A stretch of 44,173 bases of DNA from Chloroflexota bacterium (GTDB lineage Bacteria > Chloroflexota > Dehalococcoidia > Lucifugimonadales > Australimonadaceae): positions 1-44,173 of the forward strand of contig JAQCEV010000012.1 of NCBI GenBank assembly GCA_027618515.1. Direction: 5' to 3'. The notes beneath the pieces are model-generated. The model saw only the letters and a list, made by a program, of their open reading frames with translations. It made no database searches and had not been told where the DNA came from. Shown one piece after another: positions 15,265-24,165 of the stretch. The translations under genes and the position numbers were made by a program. How positions within the stretch are numbered: the first letter of the stretch is position 1; each line of letters opens with the position of its first letter.

Positions 15265-16635
15265 TCATTTTGTAATATCGAGTTGGTCGGTCAGAAGGGC
15301 AGAGTGGTCTTTCCAGTCCAATAGCTGAACCACCACTTGAGCGCCCGCTTCTCGCACTAGCTCTTCCTCTGGGCAGATCGCTAATCCATCAGCTTCAGCG
15401 ACCGAGGTCAGCAGATTGGAACCTTGGGCTCCAGTGAGCCTAGCATGAATCTGGCCATCTATGCGTTCCAGGGCTACTCGAGCGTAGACGCGACGGCCGT
15501 CGGTATTGTGGATGGGGTCGTCAAGGACGGCCTTCACGGTGGGCAGAGGGGCCGGGGTCGTGCCTCGCATCTTGGCTATGGCAGGACGACCGAATTGGAC
15601 CAGCGCTACGAGGGCGCTGGCAGGATTGCCGGGTAGGCCAAGGTGCGGCACTCGCCGACCACCGGGCGCCTGCAGCAGGCCAAAGGCGATGGGTCGAGCA
15701 GGCTTCATACGTACGGCCCAGAAGTCGATGGAGCCGAGTTCCGAGAGGGCGTCCTTGACCATGTCAAAGGCACCGGCACTGACGCCGGCTGAGGTGATGA
15801 GTAGATCTGCCTCAAGTCCTAGCTTGAGCTTGGCGCGTAGGTCTTCCATGTTGTCGCGTGCTATGCCGATGAGGACAGGCTCTGCGCCCCAACGTCGGAC
15901 GGCCGCGCCGGCGTCATAGGTGTTGCTGTCGAACAATCGGCCGGGTTCCAACGGTTCGCCAGGGTTCTGGACTTCATCACCGGTGGCCAGGATGGCGACG
16001 CGAGGGCGACGGATGACGGGAACGTTGGCATATCCGAAGGACGCCAGCAGGCCGATGGAGGGAGGGTCGAGGACTCGGCCTTTGCCGAGGATCAGCCGAC
16101 CCTGCTGAACGTCTTCACCGGCTGGTCGCACGTGGTCGCCCATGAAGGGTGCGTGGCGAATGACGATCTCGGTGATGGGTGTGCCAGCGGTGTGGCGCTC
16201 GACTTCGTCGGTGTACTCGTAGGGGACGATGGCGTCGGTGCCGTCAGGTATCGGGGCGCCGGTCATGATGCGGACGGCGTTGCCTGGTGATACGGAGACG
16301 GATGGGAGTTGACCGGCTTGTACCTGGCCTGCGACGTTAAGCGTGACGGGGGTGGCATCGCTGGCGTGAGCCAGATCGGCGACGACGACGGCATAGCCGT
16401 CCATGGCCGAGTTGGCGAGCGCCGGGATGTCGAAGGGCGCGAAGATGTCCTCGGCCAGGGTAAGGCCGTCGGCCTCCAAGAGTGGAACATCAGCGGCGTT
16501 GAGCGGTTCGACTAGGCCCAAAACTCGGTCGAGCGCTTCTTCAACGCTCAGGAGGTCGGCGCGTCGCGGGTGGACGTGCGCGTGCTCGGTCGCTTTGGGG
16601 CGATGCGTGTCGTGGTCATGTTGGTGTTCGGTCAT
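15265..16635 (-). CDS. moeA: Molybdopterin molybdenumtransferase MoeA
   Basis: Inserts molybdate into adenylylated molybdopterin, the last step of Moco synthesis. 456 residues from ATG 16635. Motifs: LPLEADGLTLAEDIFAPFDIPALANSAMDGYAVV, TGAPIPDGTDAIVPYE, ATGDEVQNPG, SAGVSAGAFDMVKD (GGVS-type), GLPGNPASALV and the C-terminal domain IV with LTGAQGSNLLTSVAEADGL. The first 30 residues are unusual, with about eight His (HQHDHDTHRP...HAHVHPRR), which suggests metal binding. It begins 22 nt after the pheT stop; the moaA and RNase HI-MoaC genes of the same pathway are about 8 kb away. Confidence 0.95.
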   Translation of the reverse strand: MTEHQHDHDTHRPKATEHAHVHPRRADLLSVEEALDRVLGLVEPLNAADVPLLEADGLTLAEDIFAPFDIPALANSAMDGYAVVVADLAHASDATPVTLNVAGQVQAGQLPSVSVSPGNAVRIMTGAPIPDGTDAIVPYEYTDEVERHTAGTPITEIVIRHAPFMGDHVRPAGEDVQQGRLILGKGRVLDPPSIGLLASFGYANVPVIRRPRVAILATGDEVQNPGEPLEPGRLFDSNTYDAGAAVRRWGAEPVLIGIARDNMEDLRAKLKLGLEADLLITSAGVSAGAFDMVKDALSELGSIDFWAVRMKPARPIAFGLLQAPGGRRVPHLGLPGNPASALVALVQFGRPAIAKMRGTTPAPLPTVKAVLDDPIHNTDGRRVYARVALERIDGQIHARLTGAQGSNLLTSVAEADGLAICPEEELVREAGAQVVVQLLDWKDHSALLTDQLDITK

Positions 16636-16657
16636 GTGTCCTCTAGCGGAGGGACGA

Positions 16658-19063
16658 TTAGGTACGGAGGGTGGCGCCAGTGTCACGTTCTAAGCGCGCG
16701 ACGATGTCTGCGATGGCGTCATTCATCTGCTCAGCAGTGAGGGTGCCGGCCGCTGACTGAAGCGTCAGGCGGTAGGCTAATGATTTCTTGCCGGGGAGGA
16801 CTCCCTCGCCTTCAAAGACGTCGAACAGCGCTACCCGAACGACCAGGTCGTTGGACTCGATCACTGCTTGAAGTTGCTCGGCCGGAACGTGGGTGTCCAC
16901 GAGTAGGGCGAGGTCACGCTCGGCGCTCGGGTAGCGAGAGAAGGCGTGGAACCGATGGCGCAGCCATTTGGTTTCGCCAGTCAGTTTGCCCAGGTCGAGG
17001 TCAAACAGGGCGACGGTGTCAACAGGGAAGTCGAAGGACGCTATGGATCGGGGGTGTAGCTCACCAACGACGCCGATGTCGGTGCCATTGGCGAGCACGC
17101 GCGCCGTGCGCTCAGGGTGGAGGATGGGGTCTTCTCCACGCTCGAAACTGGCTTTCACGCCGAGCCGACCGAGGACAGACTCGACAACGCTTTTGGCTTC
17201 GTAGAACCCGCTGGAGGCATCGGTCTTATCCCAGAGCGAGTCTCCATGGGAGCCCGCAATGACGCCTACCGCGTGCTCAATCTCTTCCGGCAGATCACCT
17301 TCTCGGGGGATGAAGATACGTCCGATCTCGAAGAGAGCGACGTTGCCGGGCGGTAGCCGTAGGCTAGCGGATGCGTTCCGCAGGATGGTCCCGCGCAGTG
17401 AGGTGCGCATGAATTCCTGCTCGCGGCTCATGGGATTGACGGTGCGTAGCGGCTCGGGGTGCCCCTCCCCTGCTGCGGCGACCTGCTCCAGCAGGGTCCT
17501 GCTCACCAGGCTGTACGAGATGGTCTCTTGCAGTCCGGCTTGAACCATCAAATCTCGGGTTTCCTCACGGATCGCCCGGTCTTGCTGGTCGATGGACGCG
17601 GGAATTTGGCCAGCGAGGGGTAGCTCTGGAATGGAGTCGTAGCCGATGGTGCGAGCAACTTCCTCGATGACGTCCTCTTCGATGGCGATGTCGGTGCGCC
17701 AGTACGGAGGGCTGACGAGCAACTTGTCCTCATCGAGGGCGCCAACTTCGAATCCGAGAGCACGGAGGACTCGCACGACCTCGACCTGGGGGAAGTTGGT
17801 TCCCAAGATCCGCTTCATGTGGCCCTGGGTGAAGAGCAGTTTGGGGGGCTGAATCTCACCGTCCGCGGTGTCAGAGATACCAGCGTCTGCGACGCCCCCC
17901 GCTGTTTCGATCACGAGTGCGGTGGCACGGCGCAGGGCAGTGATGGCGAGTTCGGCGTTGAGGCCTTTCTCGAACCGGAGCGACGCTTCGGTGCGATTCT
18001 TGATCGCGTTGGCGGTGCGCCGGGTGTTGATGGGATTGAAGGTAGCCGACTCCAGTAGGAGATCCGTGGTTGCGTCGGTCATCTCGCTGTTGCGGCCGCC
18101 CATGACACCCGCGATGCCGATGGCCTTCTCGGGGTCGGCGATGAGCAGCATGGGTGGGCGCAGTACGTGTTCTTCGCCATCAAGGGTGATGAACTTTTCG
18201 CCCTCAGTCGCTGCGCGTACAACGATCGTTGAGTCTTTGACGGTTGCAAGGTTGAAGGCGTGGAGGGGCTGACCGTACTCCAGCATCACGAAATTGGTGA
18301 CGTCGACGACGTTGTTGATGGAGCGCTGGCCCGCCTGTTCGAGTCGCTGCTGGAGCCACCGGGGCGAAGGGCCGACCTTGATACCCCGCACAACGGTTGC
18401 CGTGTAACGGGAGCAGAGTTCGGGGTCTTCGACGCGGACGGTGACGCTCTCGTCGACGGGAGTGGTGCCTTCGGCGTACTCGGAGGAGGGCTCACGGACG
18501 GTCTGGCCGGTGAAGGCCGCGACCTCGTGGGCGATGCCTAGAACGGACAGGCAGTCTCCACGGTTCGCGGTGATCTCGATGTCCAGGAAATCGCCGGGCA
18601 TGTACTCAGCGAGGGGCGTACCGATGGGGGCGTCTTCGGGGAGGACGAGGATGCCCTCATGCTCGTCCGAGAGGCCAAGTTCACGGGAGGAGCAGACCAT
18701 GCCCGCAGAGACGACGCCGCGTATCTTGGCGGCAATGAGTTCCATCGGCTCGCCAGTGTGGCCGTCGGCGAGCTTGGCGCCGATCTGGGCGAAGGCGATC
18801 CGCTGGCCAACTTCGAGGTTGGGCGCGCCACAAACGACCGTCGCGGGCTCGCCACCGAAATCGACGGTGGCAAGGCGGAGGCGGTCAGCGTTGGGGTGCG
18901 GGTTGATCTCAAGGACATGACCAACGACCACGTGGTTCCAGCCTGCGCTGGCGCCAGGCTCGAAGGTGGACTCGACTCCAGCCATAGTCAGCCGATGGGC
19001 CAACTCGATGGGAGGGAGGGTAAGGTCAACATACTCAGCCAACCAGGAAAGGGGGACTCTCAT
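16658..19063 (-). CDS. pheT: Phenylalanyl-tRNA synthetase beta subunit
   Basis: Non-catalytic and editing subunit, 801 residues from ATG 19063 (MRVPLSWLAEYVDL, a typical PheT start; a longer reading to 19159 is not needed). Order of domains: N-terminal tRNA-binding domain with HVLEINPHPNADRLRLATVD and AFAQIGAKL, B3/B4 editing region (RYTATVVRGIKVGPSPRWLQQRL, NNVVDVTNFVMLEYGQPLHAFN), B5 with DIAIEEDVIEEVARTIGYD, the class II-like core, and the C-terminal FDX-ACB anticodon domain HRFHAFSRYPSAERDLALLVD. Separated from pheS, which is unusual. Heads the pheT-moeA-hypothetical unit. Confidence 0.97.
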   Translation of the reverse strand: MRVPLSWLAEYVDLTLPPIELAHRLTMAGVESTFEPGASAGWNHVVVGHVLEINPHPNADRLRLATVDFGGEPATVVCGAPNLEVGQRIAFAQIGAKLADGHTGEPMELIAAKIRGVVSAGMVCSSRELGLSDEHEGILVLPEDAPIGTPLAEYMPGDFLDIEITANRGDCLSVLGIAHEVAAFTGQTVREPSSEYAEGTTPVDESVTVRVEDPELCSRYTATVVRGIKVGPSPRWLQQRLEQAGQRSINNVVDVTNFVMLEYGQPLHAFNLATVKDSTIVVRAATEGEKFITLDGEEHVLRPPMLLIADPEKAIGIAGVMGGRNSEMTDATTDLLLESATFNPINTRRTANAIKNRTEASLRFEKGLNAELAITALRRATALVIETAGGVADAGISDTADGEIQPPKLLFTQGHMKRILGTNFPQVEVVRVLRALGFEVGALDEDKLLVSPPYWRTDIAIEEDVIEEVARTIGYDSIPELPLAGQIPASIDQQDRAIREETRDLMVQAGLQETISYSLVSRTLLEQVAAAGEGHPEPLRTVNPMSREQEFMRTSLRGTILRNASASLRLPPGNVALFEIGRIFIPREGDLPEEIEHAVGVIAGSHGDSLWDKTDASSGFYEAKSVVESVLGRLGVKASFERGEDPILHPERTARVLANGTDIGVVGELHPRSIASFDFPVDTVALFDLDLGKLTGETKWLRHRFHAFSRYPSAERDLALLVDTHVPAEQLQAVIESNDLVVRVALFDVFEGEGVLPGKKSLAYRLTLQSAAGTLTAEQMNDAIADIVARLERDTGATLRT

Positions 19064-19272
19064 GGGCGCGAAACGTGCTCCGAAAATAGGGTGTCGCGCC
19101 CGCTGGCACGAGGCAGCTAGTATAGCGGTTGCCTCTGGCGGCGCACCAGTCGAGGACACCCAAGCAAGGGCCCAGCAAACTATGGCAGGGCATGGGCCGT
19201 ACTTGTAGTAGACGGTCGGCTTGGTTGACTTGCACCAGCCTGATCCTCTAAGTAACCGATCGGAGTTTGATC

Positions 19273-20520
19273 TTGAGCTTATTCAATCTAGGATCCTTCA
19301 CTGGCCTTTTCAGCGCAACGCTGGTCGCGGGGCTTGTGTTGGCAGCGTGCGGCAATGGGACGGACGCGCCGGACGATCGGGCGTCCGCGAACGCCCCAAC
19401 GCAGGTTTCCCCAGCTACCGACGAGCCGTCGGTGCTCGAAGCCGTCACCCCTTCCCAACTCGTCGGCGGGTCGGTCGGAAGTCTGGCGCCAGATTTCGCA
19501 GGGATCGACACCTGGATCAACTCCGACGCTTTGTCGATCGCTAATCTCAAGGGCAGAGTGGTGCTCGTCGATTTCTGGACGTACACCTGCGTGAACTGCA
19601 TACGCACCCTGCCCTACCTGCAAGAGTGGCATGAGAAATACAAGGAGCACGGTCTTGAAATCGTGGGGGTGCATACTCCCGAATTCGACTTCGAGAAGAT
19701 CACGGCGAACGTTCAAAACGCGTCGGATGACCTGGGGGTTGTTTGGCCGGTAGCGCAAGACAACGATTTCGGCACGTGGAGGGCGTACAGCAACCAGTTC
19801 TGGCCCGCGAAGTACCTGATCGACAAGGATGGCGTGGTGCGGTACACGCACTTCGGCGAGGGAGGGTACGACGAGACGGAGTTGGCGATACGGGAACTCC
19901 TTGGCGACGCAGGCGCGGAGCTGGGCAGCATCGGCCGCAGCGATGACGATGGACCTGAGGTTATTCCTGCTGCCTATACAGACGACCCCGAAGCGCGGAT
20001 CACGCGTGAACTGTACGGCGGATGGAATCGAAACTACACGAGTACAGGGCAGTACATCGGGCACGCCAGCTACTACGACCTACCTGAGACCACGCATGAG
20101 TACGTCGACCCAGGGGAGCACTTCAATCAATTTCTATTCCTAGATGGCGTTTGGACGTCAGGACTTGAATCGATCAAGCACGGTCGGGCGACGGAAGCCT
20201 ACGAGGACTACATCGGGCTGAAGTTCTCCGCGAGGAGCGCGAACGCGGTGATCGACTTGGAAGAGGGAGTGGAGCCTTTCAAGGTGAAGGTGACGATCGA
20301 GGATAAGAACTCGGGAGCCTATCGCCCCCTGACAGAAGACGAGGCGGGAGCGGATGTTGCTTTCGAGGAAGGTGAGACGTTCTTGAACGTTGATGCGGGG
20401 CGGATGTACTTCGTTGTTTCATTGCCCGATTTTGATGATCGAGAGCTGAAGTTCAGCTCGAACTCACCAGACTTCGGACTGTTCGCCATGACGTTCGGCG
20501 CGTACGAGTTGGTGGACTAG
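19273..20520 (+). CDS. Lipoprotein with TlpA-like thioredoxin domain and DipZ-type C-terminus
   Basis: Predicted exported redox lipoprotein, 415 residues from TTG 19273 (GGAG seven nt upstream). Signal peptide with lipobox LAAC, acylated Cys about residue 26. A disordered linker rich in Ala/Pro/Ser follows, then a thioredoxin fold with VVLVDFWTYTCVNCIRTLPYLQEW (CxxC as CVNC), VGVHTPEFDFEK, a cis-Pro region FWPAKYLIDKDGVVRYTHFGEGGY, and a C-terminal jelly-roll like that of DipZ/CcdA-associated thioredoxins (HASYYDLPE...FLDGVWTSGLESIKHG). Such proteins keep extracytoplasmic thiols or cytochrome c maturation thiols reduced. One nt ahead of a second redoxin-like lipoprotein; no CcdA membrane partner is nearby. 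Confidence 0.88.
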   Translation: MSLFNLGSFTGLFSATLVAGLVLAACGNGTDAPDDRASANAPTQVSPATDEPSVLEAVTPSQLVGGSVGSLAPDFAGIDTWINSDALSIANLKGRVVLVDFWTYTCVNCIRTLPYLQEWHEKYKEHGLEIVGVHTPEFDFEKITANVQNASDDLGVVWPVAQDNDFGTWRAYSNQFWPAKYLIDKDGVVRYTHFGEGGYDETELAIRELLGDAGAELGSIGRSDDDGPEVIPAAYTDDPEARITRELYGGWNRNYTSTGQYIGHASYYDLPETTHEYVDPGEHFNQFLFLDGVWTSGLESIKHGRATEAYEDYIGLKFSARSANAVIDLEEGVEPFKVKVTIEDKNSGAYRPLTEDEAGADVAFEEGETFLNVDAGRMYFVVSLPDFDDRELKFSSNSPDFGLFAMTFGAYELVD

Positions 20521-20521
20521 G

Positions 20522-21460
20522 GTGCGTTACCAAATCCTTGCGACGCTGTCGGTCATCGGTATCGGGGCGCTGCTGGCCGCTTGCGGCGGATCGACGCCCG
20601 CGACCGCGACGGCACCTGACATATCGGCTGACACCACTACCGGCGCCACGGCTGGCGAGTCGGCGCTGATCGATTCGGCAGACATCACGCCGATCCTGGG
20701 CACGACGGCGTTGCGGGTCGGCACGCAGCGAGTCGCCTTCCTATTGGAGGGACGGACAGCGTTGGTGACGGAACCCACAATAGAGGTGATGGCGACCGCC
20801 GCTGATGGCACCGTGGGCGACAGCGCGACGGCGACGTTTCACTTGTGGCCCTTCGGGACGCGCGGGACGTACGTAGCGGAGATGACGTTTGCCGAGCCTG
20901 GTGATTGGCAACTGAGCATCACCGGCAGCCAGATCAACGGAACCGCGGTTCTTCCGGTGGAGATCGCAGCGGAAACCGGGGTCAAGGATATCGGTGAGCG
21001 CGCACCGTTCAGCAATACCAAAACTGTGAAGGACGCCGCAGGAGATCTGTCGAAGATATCAACGCACCAGCGGCCTGATCCCGATCTGTACGAGTTCTCC
21101 ATAGCAGAGTCGTTGTTCAGCGGTCGCCCGAGCGTGATCGTGTTCGCTTCTCCGGCCTTCTGCACCAGCCCGACGTGCGGGCCAGAGGTCGACACGATCG
21201 TGGATCTGAAGAACGCGCACAAAGGCGAGGCCGATTTCATCCACGTTGAGATCTACGACAACCCGCACGAGATCCAGGGGGATCTGACCAAGGCGGTCTT
21301 CTCCCCGCACGTCGCAGCATGGGGAATAGACCAAACGCCTGATTACCGGAATGAGTCCTGGGTGTTCGTGCTAGGGACGGACGGGAAGATCACGCACCGT
21401 TTCCAGGGCTACGCGACGCTGGAAGAGCTGGAACAGGCGTTGAGTGAGGCTGGTGCCTAG
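20522..21460 (+). CDS. Lipoprotein with thioredoxin-like C-terminal domain
   Basis: 312 residues from GTG 20522. Signal peptide ends in LLAACGGS (acylated Cys about residue 21). Residues 60-150 look like an immunoglobulin-like all-beta domain (RVAFLLEGRTALVTEPTIEV ... YVAEMTFAEPGDWQLSI). The C-terminal half is thioredoxin-like: VIVFASPAFCTSPTCGPEVDTI has the two Cys spaced CX4C instead of CXXC, so it may not be a normal disulfide reductase; ESWVFVLGTDGKITHRFQGY matches the last strands. Starts one nt after the preceding lipoprotein, so cotranslated. Its stop codon shares CTAG with the convergent DUF3501 gene. Confidence 0.8.
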   Translation: MRYQILATLSVIGIGALLAACGGSTPATATAPDISADTTTGATAGESALIDSADITPILGTTALRVGTQRVAFLLEGRTALVTEPTIEVMATAADGTVGDSATATFHLWPFGTRGTYVAEMTFAEPGDWQLSITGSQINGTAVLPVEIAAETGVKDIGERAPFSNTKTVKDAAGDLSKISTHQRPDPDLYEFSIAESLFSGRPSVIVFASPAFCTSPTCGPEVDTIVDLKNAHKGEADFIHVEIYDNPHEIQGDLTKAVFSPHVAAWGIDQTPDYRNESWVFVLGTDGKITHRFQGYATLEELEQALSEAGA

Positions 21461-22044
21461 ACGTCTACGAAGTCTGTTGCCAGGGACGCGCGGACGTCGT
21501 CTGAAAGTACCTGTTCAGCGTGGTAGTTAGGGTGCTCGATCACGATCGAGACCTGGGGGCCGCCAGGCGCGATGGCCTTCGATTGTTCCGGCGTGAGGTC
21601 GAAGGTCAGGTAATGGACGGCGCTGATCCGCACTTCGTTGCTCTGGCCACCTTCGTATACAGCCTCGATCCGGTCGTCGCCGATGACGAGGAAGGTTGTG
21701 CCGCCACGATCGAGGCCGATCATGGTGTCTAGGATGTCGCGCAGGTTGGCTTGGTCGGTTATCTCGATGAGGCCTGTCGCGGAGAGTTGCCCTGCGGCGG
21801 GAATCAGCTCGTTGTAGATATCGACCTCTGCGCGGATGCGGTCGTCCATGACGATCCGCTCGGCACGCATCATCTCCTGGATCTGGAATCTGACCGTGTC
21901 CCGGTTCTCGAAGACGAAGGTGACGATGTCGCCTATCTGCACGCGGCGGTGCTTCTTGAGCTGGGTCATGTGCGGCCGGTAAGTAGGGCGCTCACGCTCA
22001 TACTGCGCGATGTCAACGATATCTGCGGTGGTCAGTGGTTTCAT
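21457..22044 (-). CDS. DUF3501 family protein
   Basis: 195 residues, no signal or membrane segment. PLTTADIVDIAQYERERPTYRPHMTQLKKHRRVQIGDIVTFVFENRDTVRFQIQEMMRAERI and the C-terminal FDLTPEQSKAI/VSIVIEHPNYHAEQVL are characteristic. This family of unknown function is known to me as the usual neighbour of rubrerythrin and CCG-domain Fe-S proteins, exactly as here. ATG 22044 overlaps the CCG gene stop (ATGA), so the two are translated together. Confidence 0.9.
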   Translation of the reverse strand: MKPLTTADIVDIAQYERERPTYRPHMTQLKKHRRVQIGDIVTFVFENRDTVRFQIQEMMRAERIVMDDRIRAEVDIYNELIPAAGQLSATGLIEITDQANLRDILDTMIGLDRGGTTFLVIGDDRIEAVYEGGQSNEVRISAVHYLTFDLTPEQSKAIAPGGPQVSIVIEHPNYHAEQVLSDDVRASLATDFVDV

Positions 22045-23372
22045 GCGCTCTCTCCAGCGTCGGCTTCGGGCAAGGGGCGGGCGACTCCCGCAGGTGCATC
22101 AGGCAATCCGTAGGCGGCCGCAAGGGCGACGGCCGAGTGGATGGGTTTGCGACCGGTGCCGATCTGGATGTGGCGGGCCGCCAGAGGGCAGTCCGACACC
22201 AGCACATCAGGGCTACCGGAATTCAGGTTATCGAAGAGTTTCTTGCCCACTTTAAGGGCCAAGGGGAAGTACTGCCTGCTGACTCCCCAGGTACCGTCGT
22301 GCCCTGAGCAGCTTTCCACGGTCTCAACTTGCGTGCCAGGGATGATTCCCAGAAGGCGAGGAGAGTTGATGCCAGCGGCTTGGCGCCGGGTGTGGCAAGC
22401 GACGTGGAATCCGACATTGCCTAGCGAGTTCTTGAAGTCTCGCAAGAGGACTTTTTCGCGCGCCATGTTGGTCAGGTAGTGGCCGAATTCGAAAGTGTGT
22501 GCAGCGACTTTCTTCGCGGCATCGTTCTCGGCGCGTGTGGGGTATTCATCTTTCAGTACGAGCGCGCACGTGGGCGCGGGCACGACGATGTCGTACCCCT
22601 CGTCTACGAGGGCCGAGAGGCGCGCGAGATTGAAGTCCATCTTCTTCACGGCGCCGTCGTAGTCACCGATGTCGATGAGCGGCATGCCGCAGCAACGCTG
22701 CTCAGGCACGACCACTTCGACGTTGTTGTGCTCGAGAACTTGGATGCACGCTTTGCCGATGTGAGTGTCGTTGTAGTTGACGGTGCACGTGGAGAAGAAG
22801 GCGACTTTGCGGACGGGATCCGCGGGCTTGATGCCATCGCCGTAGTTCTTCTTGAACCAGGATGCGAAGGTCTCGGTCTGGTACTCAGGCAGGATGGCGT
22901 CGGAGTGGACATCAAGGATTACGCCGACGATCTTGCGGGACGGGCCGAACTTGTTCGCGAAGTTGGTCAGTGGCGCGGCGGGCCCGCCAGCCATCTTGGC
23001 CAGGCGGTCCTGGTCACCGATGAGTTTCTTGGCGAGCGGGATGCCTTCCTTTTTGGCCTTGATGAACGTGGCCCGCTCCAGCAGTTTGGGGATGTCCAGG
23101 TCGAATTCATGAGGGGCTGTGTAGGGGCAGACAACCCAGCAAACCTTGCATTGGAAGCAGAGATCGTTGACGTGATCGAACGCTAGAGGCCCCAGCTTGG
23201 TGGTGTCGTTGTCGACAGCGTTCGCATCGTCGAAAAGCGCGGGGAAAGCTGGGCATAGGTTCCAGCAGAGGCGGCAGCCGTCGCAGACAGCGAATTGGCG
23301 TTGCTCTTCAGCGAGGAGGTCTTCTGCATCCCAGTAGCGGGGTTCGTTGGGGTTGTAGGTTGGGCTTGCCAA
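22041..23372 (-). CDS. CCG-domain Fe-S oxidoreductase (GlpC/HdrB-like)
   Basis: Electron-transfer protein, 443 residues. N-terminal double ferredoxin: CDGCRLCWNLCPAFP and CFQCKVCWVVCPYTAP (CxxCxxCxxxC twice), two [4Fe-4S] clusters. Two CCG domains follow: FFSTCTVNY...CCGMPLIDIGD and HVACHTRRQ...SCSGHDGTWGV, as in GlpC of anaerobic glycerol-3-phosphate dehydrogenase and HdrB; the second has SCSGH rather than CCG. No GlpA/GlpB is present, so a role in the rubrerythrin peroxide pathway is likelier than glycerol metabolism. Middle gene of the rbr-CCG-DUF3501 operon. Confidence 0.92.
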   Translation of the reverse strand: MASPTYNPNEPRYWDAEDLLAEEQRQFAVCDGCRLCWNLCPAFPALFDDANAVDNDTTKLGPLAFDHVNDLCFQCKVCWVVCPYTAPHEFDLDIPKLLERATFIKAKKEGIPLAKKLIGDQDRLAKMAGGPAAPLTNFANKFGPSRKIVGVILDVHSDAILPEYQTETFASWFKKNYGDGIKPADPVRKVAFFSTCTVNYNDTHIGKACIQVLEHNNVEVVVPEQRCCGMPLIDIGDYDGAVKKMDFNLARLSALVDEGYDIVVPAPTCALVLKDEYPTRAENDAAKKVAAHTFEFGHYLTNMAREKVLLRDFKNSLGNVGFHVACHTRRQAAGINSPRLLGIIPGTQVETVESCSGHDGTWGVSRQYFPLALKVGKKLFDNLNSGSPDVLVSDCPLAARHIQIGTGRKPIHSAVALAAAYGLPDAPAGVARPLPEADAGESA

Positions 23373-23413
23373 GGAGTGGTCTCCTGAGGGCTACGAAAAG
23401 CCAGGATGCACTA

Positions 23414-23447
23414 GTGCCCTCCGTGGCGAGGGGCCAGCGGAGGGCAC
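23414..23447 (-). other. Long hairpin between rubrerythrin and CCG genes
   Basis: Perfect 10-bp inverted repeat GTGCCCTCCG / CGGAGGGCAC with 14-nt loop, extendable inward by TGGC/GCCA. No U tract. It may reduce read-through or protect the 3' end of the abundant rbr transcript relative to the downstream genes. Confidence 0.5.
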
Positions 23448-23483
23448 ATAGACACTAACGTAGAGGCCGTTAGGCCTGAGGTC

Positions 23484-23906
23484 TTAGAGGCTGAGGGTCT
23501 CGAGGCCCTTGCTGAAGCGGCCAGCGTGCGAGCGCTCGGCCCGTGCCAGCGTCTCGAACCACTCTGCGAGCTCGTCGAAGCCCTCGTCCCTTGCGGTGCG
23601 CGCAAAGCCGGGGTACATCTCGGAGTACTCGTAGGTCTCGCCTGCGACTGCGGCTTTGAGGTTGAGTTCGGTGCCACCGATGGGCTCGCCGGTCGCGGGG
23701 TCACCGGTCTCCTTGAGGAAGTCGAGGTGACCGAATGCGTGGCCTGTCTCAGACTCGGAGATGTCGCGGAACAGTCCGCCGACATCCGGGTAGCCTTCGA
23801 TGTCCGCTCGGCGCGCGAAGTAGAGGTACCGTCGGTTCGCCTGGGACTCGCCTGCGAACGCTGCCTTCAGGTTTGCTTCACTTTGAGTTCCTGCCAATCC
23901 TGCCAT
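23484..23906 (-). CDS. rbr: Rubrerythrin (diiron domain only)
   Basis: Non-heme diiron peroxidase that reduces hydrogen peroxide, 140 residues. Four-helix ferritin-like domain with metal ligands [11 protein letters not shown] (Glu), [12 protein letters not shown] (ExxH), [15 protein letters not shown] (Glu) and [11 protein letters not shown] (ExxH). The usual C-terminal rubredoxin domain is missing, so electrons must come from a partner, plausibly the CCG protein encoded next. AGGAGG seven nt before the ATG and a promoter at 23978-24005 indicate strong expression. Confidence 0.95.
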   Translation of the reverse strand: MAGLAGTQSEANLKAAFAGESQANRRYLYFARRADIEGYPDVGGLFRDISESETGHAFGHLDFLKETGDPATGEPIGGTELNLKAAVAGETYEYSEMYPGFARTARDEGFDELAEWFETLARAERSHAGRFSKGLETLSL

Positions 23907-23977
23907 GAGTTGCTCCTCCTGCGTGTGTCTCTTTACGATTGCCGCCCACGGTGGGGCATCGCCAACTGGTCACGGGC

Positions 23978-24005
23978 ATGATATCAGCGGCTCGCCGCCA
24001 CGCAA
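23978..24005 (-). promoter_or_regulatory. Promoter of the rubrerythrin operon
   Basis: On the minus strand TTGCGT (24005-24000), 16-nt spacer, TATCAT (23983-23978). The spacer holds the palindrome GCGGC-TC-GCCGC (23987-23998), a possible repressor site overlapping the polymerase site. Confidence 0.5.
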
Positions 24006-24059
24006 GAACCTGTTGTCCTCGCGTGCGCGCGCAAATAAGCCGTTCGCGTACATCAGCTG

Positions 24060-24088
24060 TTGACACTTGAGTCGCGTATTCATATCAT
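24060..24088 (+). promoter_or_regulatory. Promoter of rpoB-rpoC
   Basis: TTGACA at 24060-24065, exactly 17 nt, TATCAT at 24083-24088 (11 of 12 consensus bases). Predicted start near 24095, leader of about 70 nt. It diverges from the rubrerythrin promoter. Confidence 0.8.
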
Positions 24089-24165
24089 TATCGGGCTAGG
24101 AGTCGTATGCCTGTCGCATCGCGGCACCCAAACCCCCGAGTCAAATAACCGTCCCTGGTCTAGCT

